Source: Dendrobium chrysotoxum
Taxonomy: Eukaryota > Streptophyta > Magnoliopsida > Asparagales > Orchidaceae
Length of the DNA: 64,000 nucleotides
Assembly (NCBI GenBank): GCA_019925795.1
Contig: CM034311.1
Location: 39,659,472-39,723,471, forward strand
Direction: 5' to 3'
In this document: one piece after another, positions 51,201 to 57,539 of the stretch
Numbering within the stretch: the stretch's first letter is position 1
Layout: every line of letters begins with the position of its first letter
Translations under genes and position numbers: made by a program
The notes under the pieces: generated by a model
Seen by the model: the letters and a program-made list of their open reading frames with translations, nothing else
What the model was told of the DNA's origin: nothing
The model's database searches: none

Positions 51201-54200
51201 TGCGCGGTGTTCTTCTAAAAGTGCCTTTCATGGGTTTAACTGCTACAGCCACTGAGAAGTACGATTTGTATATTTATTTTTTTATAATTTATAATACAGA
51301 TAGGGTATGTAGGTACTGTGAACGAGTTCCTAGCAATTAAACTAAGATGATGATCTGTCTGGTTTTGTGGTTAATATTATTCGGATTTTTTTTAATGCAA
51401 GTACACTACATGTTTTCGAGCACCGTTTTGCTTTAGGTTTTTGTCTGTGAATGTGTGCTTTGGTTGTTTATTCTATAGTTCTTGTGTAGTCTTGTATGTT
51501 ATTAAAACTATTATTTCTGTTGCATTAACTTCATTTAGAGGTTTTCTTTAATGCAAGTACACCTGTGAATGTTTGCTTTGGTTGTTTACTCTGTAGTGCT
51601 TGTGTAGTTTGGTAGATTATTAAAACTATTATTTCTGTTGCATTAACTTCATTTAGAAATGTTTCTTTTGTCATATTTGTTGCAAATCCCTTATGTTGTT
51701 AGCATACTTCTTAGATATTTGGCTTGATGCGCAAGATATTTAGCTTGATATGCAAGTGCATGTGTTGAACAAATAATATACAATAGAGTACCTTTGTCAT
51801 GAGAATTAAGATCTAATTCTAAAAAATTAAGTACTGATTTATATTATTGTTAATTTTATTCAATGATTTGATAGAAAAATTTTAACATCTACTTCTTTAA
51901 ACTAAACTGGATGTAAATGGAGAGAAAATATGAATTTATGATTTCATCAAAACATATACTTTTTCAATGTTTTAATTTGATTTCACTAATAAGAAAAGTA
52001 TAGTTTGTCAACTAAGAATAAATTTATCTTTTAATTTTTTAAAAATAAGTAAAAGATTTCCGTTTTAACTAATTCACTATATTCCTATACGAATTAACTT
52101 AAAATATTGTATTAGGTTTCATTGTTAAAAGATTGCAAGCCCAAGTTATGTATATTCCTATGATAACTAGTTACTTATTATTTTACCATTTACACTTCCG
52201 ATATCATGAGTTGTTATCATATTTGAAGCTGATTAATGACTTTCTTTTCCTTAAGAGTTGAATAACTATAAATGTCCTGATGCGTTGGTGTCTAGGGAGG
52301 ATGTGATGGAGGAACATAATCATGTAGAGCTCTTAGTGCTCCTCCATTACTTCCAAAATCTGACAAACAACATAGTTTGGAGGATTTCGAAATCCAGTTG
52401 ACTTCACTTTGGTAGAGGATCTAGATGCCTTTGATTTGAATGTTGCCATGCTTCATTCAAATATATCTAGTCAACAACCTGGTAAGGGGGTATTGGTGTT
52501 GTAAAATTGGTAATGGAGCATTTCATGGCGTGGGGAAATGAAGAACACCCTGTATGTAAGGTGTAGTGGTAAAAAGTTTAACAATTAAATTTGGCTTCAA
52601 CTTAACATTCATGCTTTGGCATGATGTCCTGCTTAAGCGCTATCATTTGGCCAGACTCAAATTTGGGCACTAGATTTGTCTCACGCTTAAATCCTAGGTC
52701 AGGCTTAAGCTCAATTATTATATCAAGTTTATGCTAAAAAATTATTAAATTTGATCCTCTTCAATGTTAGGTGAAATTTGTGAAACTTGTGAGGCTTGTG
52801 GGATAGGTGGAGCTTTTGGTACTAAATGGGGTTTTGGGTAGTTGAAGTTTGCCGAATTGGAGGGGTTAGTTGCATAAATGTGGAGTATCTCTTGTTGTGC
52901 AGCATAGCAGTTGAGCTTTTACAATGAAGCATTGACTATGGCATCCTCATTCAAAATTTGGCGATCATGTGTATAATAATATGTTTGAGGAATCCTTTCG
53001 TATTGATGATGATGAGACATAATTTTTACATAAGAGATAAGAATCAAGATGATCCCCTGACTCTTTACGAAGTACTGAAATGGTTCTTTATTATTGAAAA
53101 GTTTAATTTTAGTCTCTTGACTTTTTAAATAGGGATTTAAATGATTCTATGGAAGGGATAATTTGATCCGTATTTAAAGAGTCAAGGGATCAAATTGATG
53201 TTTTTATATAGTTATGGACTATTTTGATCTTTTAGAAAAAGTTAGGGGACCAATCAATTTTTTCATCTTTTTACATAATCTTGATATGATTTTAACGAAT
53301 GATGCCCTTTAACAAATAATGTATATGATTCATCTATACATTCAACTAAAGGGACGTGATGATAGATAATATTATTATAGGTGCTAGTAATGTGAACTAG
53401 GATACATATATGGTGATATTTTGCATAATCATAATCACAATGTATATCATATTTTGAAAAACTATGGTAATATGATGTCATTGTAGGTTGGATAGAGTTA
53501 AGTGATTAGGTTACTGATTAAGTTAGGATGCTGGGTTTAGGCTTTCGGAAATATGAGCTTTTATAGGTAAGGAAATATATTTTGGAGCAATATATGGAAA
53601 TGGATTCTTGTAATATTTAATGCAGCCAAAGCTGGTAGCAGTTAGAAGATTTTATTATTGAAAATATAGTGGGAGTTTGTTTGGCAAAGTTAAGAAGTTG
53701 TGGCTTTAGGGTGCTTGGGTTGCTTGGTAAGGGTGACACTAAGTTGGGCATACTTGAAGTTCAGCCCACGTCTTATATGGGCTGGACCTGGACATAAGCA
53801 GGCTTCAGTTATGAGAAACCTCTAACCATGTCTGGTAAAGTAGCCCCATCTTTTTAATTTAGGCTTCAGTTGGGTCCTGGTTGACTCATGTTGGGCTTCT
53901 TGCCTGAGTAATAGCGTAACCTGAAATTCTTTTAATTTTTGAATAACCAACAGTAATATACTAATATACGAGGGAGTGAAGTGGGCAAAAACAGCGAGTA
54001 GATGGTTTTGTCAGGTGAAAGTTTCTTCTGGGTTTGAAGCTGAGCATAACCTTCAAGAATTACATGCCTAAACTTGGCTAATCATGCACTAAAACGTTTA
54101 GATTGGTTCAACTGCTTTGGATCTCTTTCCACGGTTTGAATATAATGACTTTTATACTTGCTGCATTTATGTGTTATTAGTCCCTGCATTATCCGTACAA

Positions 54201-54450
54201 GATAATTATTTCAAAAAATCTTATTATTTGTCCTTTTAACAGGGTGCGGAATGACATTGTTCAGTCCTTGAAAATGACTGATCCTTTTATCTCTATTGGA
54301 TCATTTGATCGCAAGAACCTCTTCTATGGTGTTAAGCCTTATCATCGTTCTCAGATATTTATGGATGAACTGGTAAAAGAAGTCTCAAACTACAACGTTA
54401 GTGGTGGTTCAGTTATCATTTACTGTACAACAGTGAAGGACACCGAACAG
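9354..54450 (+). CDS. RecQ-family ATP-dependent DNA helicase (WRN-like core), 5' seven exons; 3' end outside window
   Basis: RecQ enzymes are nuclear 3'-5' DNA helicases acting in recombination and replication repair. Exons 9354-9371, 9491-9603, 27780-27855, 27926-28068, 28610-28696, 51175-51258 and 54243-54450 join at GT/AG borders into 243 uninterrupted codons. Visible motifs: motif 0 FGYSQFRPSQKE (residues 9-20), Walker A ATGGGKS (36-42), Ia ISPLLSLMQDQ (59-69), Walker B DEAH (133-136) followed by the RecQ aromatic-rich loop CISEWGHDF (137-145), motif III LTATAT (167-172), and the beginning of motif IV IIYCTT near the end. Wording such as GICLLAVDEAH and PPLVTGK is closer to WRN-type RecQ than to plant RECQL1/2/3 or SIM as I recall them. 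Helicase motifs V-VI, RQC and HRDC are absent from the window. No exonuclease domain precedes the start: the first exon is only six codons. Introns 2 and 5 are 18.2 and 22.5 kb because of transposons. Every exon is free of stops and every phase matches, so the gene may be functional, but expression is not shown. Confidence 0.88.
9491..9603 (+). CDS. RecQ helicase exon 2 (motif 0, Walker A)
   Basis: It encodes HNFGYSQFRPSQKEII through VVMATGGGKSL and ends inside a Cys codon (TG|C) at the donor GTATGT (9604). Q18, in motif 0, is the adenine-sensing glutamine typical of RecQ; K41 is the Walker A lysine. Confidence 0.92.
9604..11127. other. RecQ intron 2, unique AT-rich part
   Basis: No transposon termini, RNA gene or coding homology were recognised. 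Short open frames such as 9979-10161 look random. Confidence 0.5.
11815..13740 (-). pseudogene. hAT-B transposase (BED zinc finger, DUF659, hAT C-terminus), decayed
   Basis: On the minus strand: MDAPSGQPATSRHS at 13740 leads into a BED-like N-terminus (DIAWNHFTEIKGG, FKYLHYG, GGRINRMKQHL; the expected first Cys is not intact). The DUF659-type core follows: CTIMVDGWTDTRSR (about 13000), IYWSPCATHCLNLILKDIG (12780-12725) and IYNHVFILAWLRRR. Next are RRWDSQLRQGIHSAAYFLN (12250-12210) and, after a probable intron, DEWWKMF and NLQKLAIKILS (about 11920-11840), the conserved hAT C-terminal segment. Several frameshifts separate the blocks. Confidence 0.85.
14793..15752. mobile_element. PIF/Harbinger-like non-autonomous element nested in hAT-B
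   Basis: The termini are GGTGCTGTTTGG at 14793 and CCAAACAGCGCC ending at 15752 (inverted match with one change), flanked by TAA on both sides (14790-14792 and 15753-15755). A 12-bp TIR with a TWA duplication is the Tourist/Harbinger signature. Subterminal repeats of the type AATGCAGTGTA / TACACTGCATT occur at both ends. The interior is a GGT-rich minisatellite; no transposase is present. Confidence 0.85.
15138..15540. repeat. GGTGGTGGCC-type minisatellite inside the Harbinger-like element
   Basis: It is a G-rich variable array. A higher-order unit of about 71 bp is seen where GGTGGCCAGAGGTGATTGCC recurs at 15339 and 15410. It produces overlapping open frames on both strands (up to 120 codons, Trp/Gly-rich on +), which I treat as a consequence of the repeat. 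Confidence 0.85.
16071..16448 (+). mobile_element. 5'-truncated RTE-type LINE tail with 19-bp TSD
   Basis: It is flanked by a perfect 19-bp TSD TATAGAATATTTTTACTAA (16052-16070 and 16449-16467). The insert encodes the C-terminal end of a LINE ORF2 (16087-16419: MLWWMSGFTRRDRIRNE, EKVGVAPVEDKIRESRLRWF, RGRPKKTW) and ends after the stop with a GTTGTTGTC-type 3' tail, as in the RTE clade. The frame is open to its TAG, so the insertion is fairly young or was truncated recently. Confidence 0.92.
16856..19053 (-). mobile_element. Solo LTR, same gypsy superfamily as elements A and B
   Basis: It begins TGATGTAGAAC and ends CCTCATCA (TG...CA). It is flanked by CAGAC and CAGCC, a 5-bp TSD with one change. 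On the minus strand its 5' end reads TGATGAGGACATCG and then AGATCAACGG, matching the 5' ends of the LTRs of elements B and A; its TATATATAGG-type promoter is also on the minus strand. No internal region adjoins it, so it is a solo LTR. Open frames inside (for example 17255-17467 and 18441-18698) are not supported as genes. Confidence 0.8.
19668..21751 (-). repeat. Element B 3' LTR (left copy)
   Basis: It starts TGATGTGATACAATG and ends CCTCATTA (final CATCA mutated). It contains a Tourist-like MITE (20384-20616) missing from the other LTR. It lacks about 125 bp present in the other LTR (25580-25710 region), joined at a TTGGA-like microhomology near 20238. Confidence 0.9.
20384..20616. mobile_element. 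Tourist-like (PIF/Harbinger) MITE, 233 bp
   Basis: The TIRs are GGCCTCGTTTGGTT (left) and GGCTTCGTTTGGTT (from the right end). Flanks are CAA (20381-20383) and TAA (20617-20619). The other LTR of the same element preserves the empty site (aaaaTAAattaaat near 25840), showing the TSD was TAA and its left copy has mutated. Confidence 0.9.
21752..22350 (-). pseudogene. Integrase C-terminus and chromodomain-like remnant of element B
   Basis: The minus strand reads VMVRIHPERFPQGTVKKLHA, then AGPLKIINKINDSTYVVDLP (GPF/Y-type integrase C-terminal domain, 22061-22255), then IPNLPPLPK and WYLIR*RGKSESEDTW (chromodomain-like segment, one stop) close to the 3' LTR. It is clearly homologous to 45100-45600 of element A. 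Confidence 0.85.
22624..24396 (-). CDS. Element B gag fused to a long uncharacterised ORF (one internal stop)
   Basis: Minus strand. From 24396 (GTGGACCCG; the ancestral start was probably ATG) the frame encodes a gag N-terminus (QKKLDDLVSLVGSITMKEK) and, after a single TAA at 24214-24216, the capsid region in the same frame (YRLPTFDGTSDPCYFRKW, SIAKSHLKGRAFQFWMRLE, MRRELTLKYLPST). Instead of a zinc knuckle and pol, the frame runs on without a stop from 24213 to 22624 through about 420 residues that I do not recognise. First comes a Ser/Pro/Gly-rich part, then an acidic part with repeated LPDLNPDLGDLEPL-like and DLTLSITKMNSEDSNLNLD-like segments, then a hydrophobic, Pro/Leu-rich C-terminal part. 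It could be a captured sequence, a lineage-specific accessory ORF, or rearranged element sequence kept open by youth. An ATG at 24039 would allow a 471-aa product lacking the gag start. Confidence 0.6.
24490..24890 (-). repeat. Phased GGACAGCA repeats in the 5' leader of element B
   Basis: On the + strand a (gga)CAGCA core recurs at 24502, 24563, 24627, 24688, 24752, 24813 and 24876, i.e. every 61-64 bp. It alternates between a CAGCAA type and a CAGCACCT type, so the full unit is about 125 bp. It lies between the primer-binding site and gag. The same boxes appear in the leader of element A. Confidence 0.85.
24991..25003 (-). other. Primer-binding site of element B (initiator tRNA-Met)
   Basis: On the minus strand the sequence is TGGTATCAGAGCA, three bases after the LTR end, the standard complement to the 3' end of initiator methionine tRNA used by most plant LTR elements. 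Confidence 0.9.
25007..26975 (-). repeat. Element B 5' LTR (right copy)
   Basis: It starts TGATGTGATACAATA and ends CCTCATCA. It is near-identical to 19668-21751 apart from the MITE and a deletion, which suggests a fairly recent insertion. On the minus strand the TATA-like CTATTTATAGGC (rc of about 26796-26807) lies in the U3/R region. Confidence 0.9.
26981..27779. other. RecQ intron 2, 3' unique part
   Basis: Ordinary intronic sequence leading to the polypyrimidine-rich acceptor before 27780. No element boundary was recognised. Confidence 0.5.
27780..27855 (+). CDS. RecQ helicase exon 3 (motif Ia)
   Basis: After the acceptor CCCTAG, the first C completes the split Cys codon from exon 2, giving SLCYQVPPLVTGK across the junction and then ISPLLSLMQDQ. 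The donor GTACAC is at 27856. The exact codon completion across an 18-kb intron is strong evidence that both exons belong to one gene. Confidence 0.93.
27926..28068 (+). CDS. RecQ helicase exon 4
   Basis: It encodes VMALKQRGIKAEHLGSSQTD through DVLYMTPEKACLLPT and ends in a split Arg codon (AG|A). The acceptor is AACAG (27925) and the donor GTTAAA (28069). The YMTPEK segment matches the RecQ motif Ib/Ic region (Y-V/M-T-P-E). Confidence 0.92.
28610..28696 (+). CDS. RecQ helicase exon 5 (DEAH box and aromatic loop)
   Basis: It encodes FWSNLLNSGICLLAVDEAH then CISEWGHDF. It begins with the A that completes the Arg codon and ends in another split Arg codon (AG|G). The acceptor is GTTTAG (28609) and the donor GTTGCC (28697). 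Confidence 0.93.
28697..29573. other. RecQ intron 5, 5' unique part
   Basis: AT-rich intronic sequence before the copia insertion. The open frame at 29004-29285 (minus) has no recognisable domain. Confidence 0.5.
29579..29881 (+). repeat. Copia 5' LTR (303 bp)
   Basis: It starts TGTTAATATAAGC and ends TTTTTCA. It contains a (CT)n(TA)n microsatellite at 29706-29745 that is absent from the 3' LTR. It is immediately followed by a tRNA-Met primer-binding site TGGTATCAGAG at 29882-29892. Confidence 0.9.
30525..34453 (+). pseudogene. Copia gag-pol 5' remnant (gag, PR, INT, start of RT)
   Basis: Seen in order: gag (NYALWSYIVEMHYTGRDKVW about 30660-30715; YYNNLQGLWRE about 30980); zinc-knuckle-like HTANC and CFKLPGYPKWWNEFK (31345-31430); protease IIDIGATDHMTFDS (31599-31640; the catalytic DSGA-type motif reads DIGA); GAG-pre-integrase WHHRLGHPSF (31932-31960); integrase core SDVWG and DDYA (32106-32180). 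After the LINE at 32887-33937 the RT begins (MDGLIERYKTRL, DWPLYQSNVKNAFLNGDFEE) up to 34453. Many stops and frameshifts are present. Confidence 0.85.
32887..33937 (-). mobile_element. 5'-truncated RTE-type LINE nested in the copia
   Basis: It is flanked by a 13-bp TSD ACCAGTGGCACAA (32874-32886 and 33938-33950). On the minus strand it encodes part of a LINE RT with the catalytic FADDILLVD motif (about 33700-33670) and the thumb/C-terminal region (33417-32926: DRIRNEHVREKVGVAPVED, RESRLRWFGHIKQRPSDD). It ends in a (GTT)n tail. The frame is split near 33418 and 33706 by stops. Confidence 0.92.
34459..36264 (+). repeat. Chromovirus A 5' LTR (1806 bp)
   Basis: TG...CA ends. A TATA box (GGCTATAAATAA near 34670) puts a short U3 before a long R/U5. 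It contains the 69-codon ORF at 35689-35898 and several TGCTGTCC boxes near 35567-35650. It is followed by a degenerate primer-binding site (TGGTATTAGAGCA, 36267-36279). Confidence 0.92.
35689..35898 (+). CDS. 69-aa ORF in the chromovirus A 5' LTR (also in the 3' LTR)
   Basis: ATG at 35689 encodes MADPERDSGIVYNNQGFVDI, then an acidic segment (DVNPEIDSTVEEYLE) and TLSGAVEEQLSNVKWCIIS, stopping at TGA 35896-35898. The other LTR carries the same frame, also unbroken, at 47754-47963. No domain is recognised. LTR ORFs are unusual; whether it is translated is unknown. Confidence 0.4.
   Translation: MADPERDSGIVYNNQGFVDIPRSTFFDVNPEIDSTVEEYLERNSFTLSGAVEEQLSNVKWCIISGSQSG
36309..37308. mobile_element. 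Non-autonomous hAT, 1000 bp, in the leader of chromovirus A
   Basis: A perfect 8-bp TSD GCTAGAAA (36301-36308 and 37309-37316) flanks it. TIR-like ends are CAAAGTTTAAAATTGTGC (left) and CATTGTTTAAAATTGCGC (from the right). Both subterminal regions carry multiple GAGGCGTAAGCCTC-type palindromes. The ends match those of the larger hAT at 41767-45047, so that family is the likely source of transposase. No coding capacity was recognised. Confidence 0.93.
37400..37600 (+). repeat. Phased TGCTGTCC boxes in the leader of chromovirus A
   Basis: GCTGTCC occurs at 37401, 37463, 37524 and 37587 (spacing 62, 61, 63 bp), in the same sense relative to the element and at the same spacing as in element B. 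Alternate boxes are followed by a TTTCTGCAC segment. Confidence 0.85.
37635..38830 (+). pseudogene. Chromovirus A gag, decayed
   Basis: It starts at ATAGACCCG (ancestral ATG lost). The frame encodes LGRTLDLLVGQMNTI, the capsid region (FDGTLDPQLFLDWVKCMDSFF, MKLTGRASQFWSNLESL) and, after frame changes and stops (first TAG at about 38172), a basic Pro/Ser-rich stretch and a CCHC zinc knuckle KCFQC*GYGHIASQC (38644-38690) with TAG inside the knuckle. It is homologous to element B gag. Confidence 0.85.
41767..45047 (-). mobile_element. hAT transposon (hAT-C), 3281 bp, nested in chromovirus A pol
   Basis: A perfect 8-bp TSD AATTGCAC (41759-41766 and 45048-45055) flanks it. Ends are CAAGGTTTAAAATTGC (left) and CATAGTTTAAAATTAC (from the right). 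The subterminal DNA contains GAGGCG/GGCGCGCC and GGCGTAAG(c/t)CTC palindromes like those of the 1000-bp element at 36309. A minus-strand transposase remnant fills the middle; a (TA)n tract lies at 42201-42232. Confidence 0.94.
42254..44560 (-). pseudogene. hAT-C transposase (BED finger, DUF659, C-terminal region), decayed
   Basis: Minus strand: a BED-type finger (LKCNFCDKVVKG with a stop, then RMKEHLFSSH, about 44450-44385); an acidic linker (HGSYFGSESGKG); DUF659-type catalytic core MLDGWSDMKSRSLINILIN (43868-43810), VQVVTDNASAYKAASQML, YLYWTPCAAHCIDLILEELG (43625-43560) and IYNHSWVLALMRKF; the downstream region RWEVQLHRHLHAAAYHLNPQFQY (43038-42965); and a charged C-terminal exon (SLVYIMHNKRLRDRRLRNKG). 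Frames are broken in several places, for example near 43270 and 43930. Confidence 0.85.
45759..46595 (+). mobile_element. Solo LTR nested in the chromovirus A 3' LTR
   Basis: It begins TGATGCAAGCAAG and ends CTTGCCTACATCA (inverted ends). It is absent from the matching place in the 5' LTR (near 34566), which gives a direct empty-site comparison. Flanks are TTTCT and TTGCT, a 5-bp TSD with one change. The open frames inside (for example 45849-46184, Trp/Leu-rich) have no recognisable homology. Confidence 0.8.
47754..47963 (+). CDS. 69-aa ORF in the chromovirus A 3' LTR
   Basis: Counterpart of 35689-35898 with several substitutions (MVDLESDSGIVYNNQ at the start, ITFTLSGAVKEQL near the end) but the same length, start and stop. 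Unknown function. Confidence 0.4.
   Translation: MVDLESDSGIVYNNQGFVDIPRSTFFDVNPEIDSTVEEYLERITFTLSGAVKEQLSNVKWCIISGSQSG
48333..50409 (+). pseudogene. Copia pol 3' remnant (end of RT, RNase H)
   Basis: The RT resumes after chromovirus A with LATEFEIKVLEGLKY (about 48345-48390) and is cut by a LINE. It continues with the copia RNase H region: DADWVGKMSHQRSTLGY, VVVLCSTKAEF, HYRTKYLEVD, ending near 50350. The reading frame is broken repeatedly. Confidence 0.85.
48412..49588 (+). mobile_element. 5'-truncated RTE-type LINE nested in the copia
   Basis: A 12-bp TSD AAGTAGGTTGAT (48400-48411 and 49589-49600) flanks it. It encodes RT palm segments (HMIFIDLDKAYDKFPRELLW, then LFADDILLVDKTRERVEGKL) and the C-terminal region (DRI*NENICGKVGVAPVEH, RGRPKKTLLENIRNDLSLLD), with a frameshift near 48700 and stops at about 49009 and 49270. 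It is the same family as 16071-16448 and 32887-33937. Confidence 0.92.
50410..50645 (+). repeat. Copia 3' LTR (236 bp)
   Basis: It matches the 5' LTR (AGATGGAAGGCTGT, AATAAATGCAGAATC, CTTCCAATCAT-CACTAAT segments) but is clearly diverged and shorter, indicating an old insertion. It follows a TTTGAGGAG purine tract. Confidence 0.9.
50651..51174. other. RecQ intron 5, 3' unique part
   Basis: Intronic sequence between the copia TSD and exon 6. No element was recognised. Confidence 0.5.
51175..51258 (+). CDS. RecQ helicase exon 6 (motif III)
   Basis: After TTTTTCAG, the exon encodes (R)QEYKQLDMLRGVLL then VPFMGLTATATE and ends AA|G at the donor GTACGA (51259). It follows a 22.5-kb intron, yet the Arg codon is completed exactly (AG|G). 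Confidence 0.93.
51395..51655. repeat. 118-bp tandem duplication in RecQ intron 6
   Basis: CTGTGAATGTGTGCTTTGG at 51445 recurs (one change) at 51563, and both copies run on through a matching 'attattaaaactattatttctgttgcattaacttcatttag' stretch. A shared TTTAATGCAAGTACAC precedes each copy. Non-coding. Confidence 0.85.
51656..54242. other. Rest of RecQ intron 6
   Basis: AT-rich intronic DNA. Apart from the inverted repeat at 53051-53191, no element with clear termini was found. It ends in the acceptor before exon 7. Confidence 0.5.
53051..53191. repeat. MITE-like inverted repeat (141 bp)
   Basis: GATCCCCTGACTCTTTA (53051-53067) pairs with TAAAGAGTCAAGGGATC (53175-53191), 16 of 17 positions. 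The outer sequence has further 'ttgatcc/ggaccaa' similarity to about 53255. No convincing TSD was found, so the class is undecided. Confidence 0.55.
54243..54450 (+). CDS. RecQ helicase exon 7 (start of second RecA lobe)
   Basis: The acceptor AACAG precedes it, and the first G completes Lys. It encodes VRNDIVQSLKMTDPF, SFDRKNLFYGV, DELVKEV and the motif IV-like SVIIYCTTVKDTEQ, ending on a codon boundary at the donor GTTCAG (54451). The next exon should carry motifs V-VI; none is recognisable before 64000. Confidence 0.92.
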
Positions 54451-55868
54451 GTTCAGTTTCTGTTTCGATTTTCCAAGTCGTTTTGATGCTTTTATTGGCT
54501 GCAAATGTTGTTTGAATCTTATGTTGATGTTTCATGTCAATATCTTTCATCATTATCGTATTTGATTTAGAGCTGTATGAAAGAGTTGCCTTTATTCCTA
54601 TAGCAGTTCATTGTAGGCACAGGTTTTTTTTTTTTTTAGTATAATATCTGCTTGAGCAGACTTTATATTATTGCTCATAATGTGAAGGGAGATGGAAGAT
54701 CCTACTAGAAATAATAAATTTAATAAGTAAATTAGTCAGAAGCACATTACTTGTTGTTGAAATTTGATCAAATTAATGAATCTTTTGAAGAACAAAGAGC
54801 AATGATTGATTATAACTGAATTGAAACAAAGCATTGGCAATTTACTGCGGCAGAATAGAATTGTCATTATTTTGGATACTCTAACATTAAAGATCTAAAA
54901 AATGAAAGCTTTCTCAAGCATCATTAAAACCTTAAAATGATAATCTACTATGCCGTTCTTAAATGCCATTTAAGTCTTCTTCTCAAGCATCTGCATTAAA
55001 GTATGGCTCATGGATTCAACATCCTTCAAAAGAGCAGCATGCCAGACAAAACTCCTTAATCTACTTAATCCAGTATGAGGATATCAAGTCTGACCGGTTA
55101 ACACCAAAGCAAGAGCTGGCATATTATTGAAATTAAGAGAGGCTGTTTCGGTAAAATCATACCAAATATGATCGTGCCCATGTTGTGCATGCACGTTGCC
55201 TCCGCCTCCACGTCGTTCAAACAACTGCTGCCTCAATCACGTGGAAAGAAATGAGGAAGCAAATATGAGATTTACGCAATTGAAACTTTCAGTTTTGACG
55301 TCTCTGTCTCCCCCAATTCAATTGTACAAGCAGTTTCCTACCTCCTGCAATCGACAGCATCATCTACGGCACATTCTAGCCGTTCCGACTGCACACCGAG
55401 CCCGTTCTGACTGGACGAATCCCACTTTCAGCCAAACGCATGATCACAACCGGCCCTTCCTCTTCCTGTACACACATAGACACCGCTCGCCTGCCGTTCT
55501 GTACGTGAGCAAGGCCTGAGCCGCGACCCCTTCCGACTTCGTCTCGTGCACAAAGCCCGACTCGACCGACCTCTCTAACTTCAAACAGCTCCTCATGATC
55601 ATAGCCGATCAAAACCGACCTCACATCTCCCTTCTGCCTTCCAGTCTGCATCCGACCTCACGCACGAGCAAACCTGTGCCCAATCGCCTATTGCCGGCTT
55701 CGTCTTGTATGAATCGAACCCACGCTTAGGTTCCGCCTCCCTCTGCAAATGGAACTTGCATTCAAAGCCCACAATCTTAGTTTCTTGTTTAAACGAGTAA
55801 GAAATAATAGGGATATATTCTATGCTGTAATTATTATTAATAAAAGTATTATTAATAAAAATTATTAT
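54451..55868. other. Intron 7 / downstream DNA without a recognised element
   Basis: No RecQ exon with motif V/VI wording is visible. The frames at 55196-55519 (+) and 55376-55651 (-) overlap antiparallel and lack recognisable domains. Confidence 0.4.
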
Positions 55869-57539
55869 TAATACATCATCAAAAAATCATCTTGATAGGG
55901 CACGAATCTTGAGACAAAATCAAGTTGTAAATTTTCGAAATTAAAATTGTGACCATTCGAACTCCGATTTCAGCAAACTTATAGTCAAATTGAGCGTCTC
56001 GGAATTACGAACCCAACGACACCAAAATCGACTCAATCCGAGCCCAAATGAGTTCAAATCAAGGACTCGAAGCGCTGTTGGAAGGTTCAAACCACAATTT
56101 GGATTACCAAACGGTTTCCAAACGTGACATGCTTATAGTCGTATCGAGCGACTCGACAAGACGAATCCAACGAGCCCAAGATCACTGAATTCTGAAATCA
56201 CTAAGAATTCAAATGTCCAGTAAACGGTCTACGATCAAGGGAATCAACATCGACCGTCCATTCAAACCACTTCAACTTACTCCTGATCTTCCATTTATTT
56301 ACAAGCCATGCCACTCTAGAAAATCTATAAATAGAGTCCCCCTTTCTCATGAAAGGGGACCCCAATCAAGGAATCAAGAGAGAGATCGGAGATCGCTCTT
56401 GCCTCCTCGCTCTTTCTCGACCACCGCCCAGACTTTTGCCAGACCACCACCCGACGCCGAAGTTTTGTCGGATCACCACCCGATGCCAGAGTTTTGCCGG
56501 ATCACCGCCCGATGCAAGAGTTCTGTTAGACCACTACCTGATGTAGGAGTTCCGTCGGACCACCGCCTGACGTCGGACTTCTGTCAGGACCACCGCCTGA
56601 CACCGGAGTTTTGCCAAACCACTGTCGGACCACTGACTGAGGTTCGAACTTTCGTCGGACTACCGACAGAAGTCGGAGTTCTGCCAGACCGCCGAATAAT
56701 GCCTGGACTTCCGTCGGACCACTGCTTGATGCCGGACTTCCTTCAGGACCATCGTCTGATGTCGGACTTCCACCGGACCACGGCCCTACGCCGAAGTTCC
56801 GTCGGACCACCGTCCAACGCCGGAGTTCTGCCAGACCACCTGACGCCGGAGTTTTGTTGACCACTGCCTGACACCGGAGTTTTGCCAAACCACCGTCTGA
56901 GGCCCGAACTTTCGCCGGACCACCGACAGAAGTCGGAGTTCCGCCATACCACTGAATAAAGCCCGGACTTCCGTCAGACCACCGCCTTATAACTACAGTC
57001 TTTCTGACCCCTGTCTCCTGCCGACTTTTGTCCTTTCGACCTCCGTCGCCTACTATAGTCTTTCCGACCTCCATTGCCAGACAACGGTCTTTTTAACCCG
57101 TCTCTTACCGACTACGGTCCTTCCGACCTCCGTCGCCTACTACGGTCCTTCTGACTTCCATCGCCAGATAATGGTCTTTCTGGACCCCTATCACCTACCG
57201 ACTATGGACTTTCCGACCTCCGTCCCCTACTACAGTCCTTCCGACCTCCATCGCCAGACAACGGTCTTTCTAACCCCTGTCTCCTGCCGACTACGGTCCT
57301 TCCAACCTTCATCGCCTACTACGGTCCTTCTGACCTCCCTTACCAGACAACGGTATTTCGACCACCATCTCCTGCCGATTACGGTCCTTCCGACCTCCCT
57401 CGCCAGAGACAACGGTCCTTTCGACCACCGTCACTAGACTACGGTCTTTCCGACCTTCGTCGCCTGCCGACTAAACAAATATTTCAATACTAATTCTTTC
57501 AATCCCTACTATGTAATATGATGCACATTTGCTACATCA
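55869..57539 (+). repeat. 5' LTR of the LARD-like element, with minisatellites
   Basis: It starts with a mutated TG (TA) and probably ends GCTACATCA. After the TATA box it contains two GC-rich arrays: 56430-57000 (units like GGACCACCGCCTGACGCCGG with AGTTTTGCC or ACTTCCGTC) and 57000-57470 (units like TACGGTCCTTCCGACCTCCG). These arrays generate long frames on both strands (56213-56860 +, 56526-57074 -) that I do not accept as genes. Confidence 0.65.

Noticed and set aside
56213..57074. Long frames on both strands (215 and 182 codons)
   Set aside because: They consist of translated GC-rich minisatellite units in an LTR; periodic repeats, no domain.
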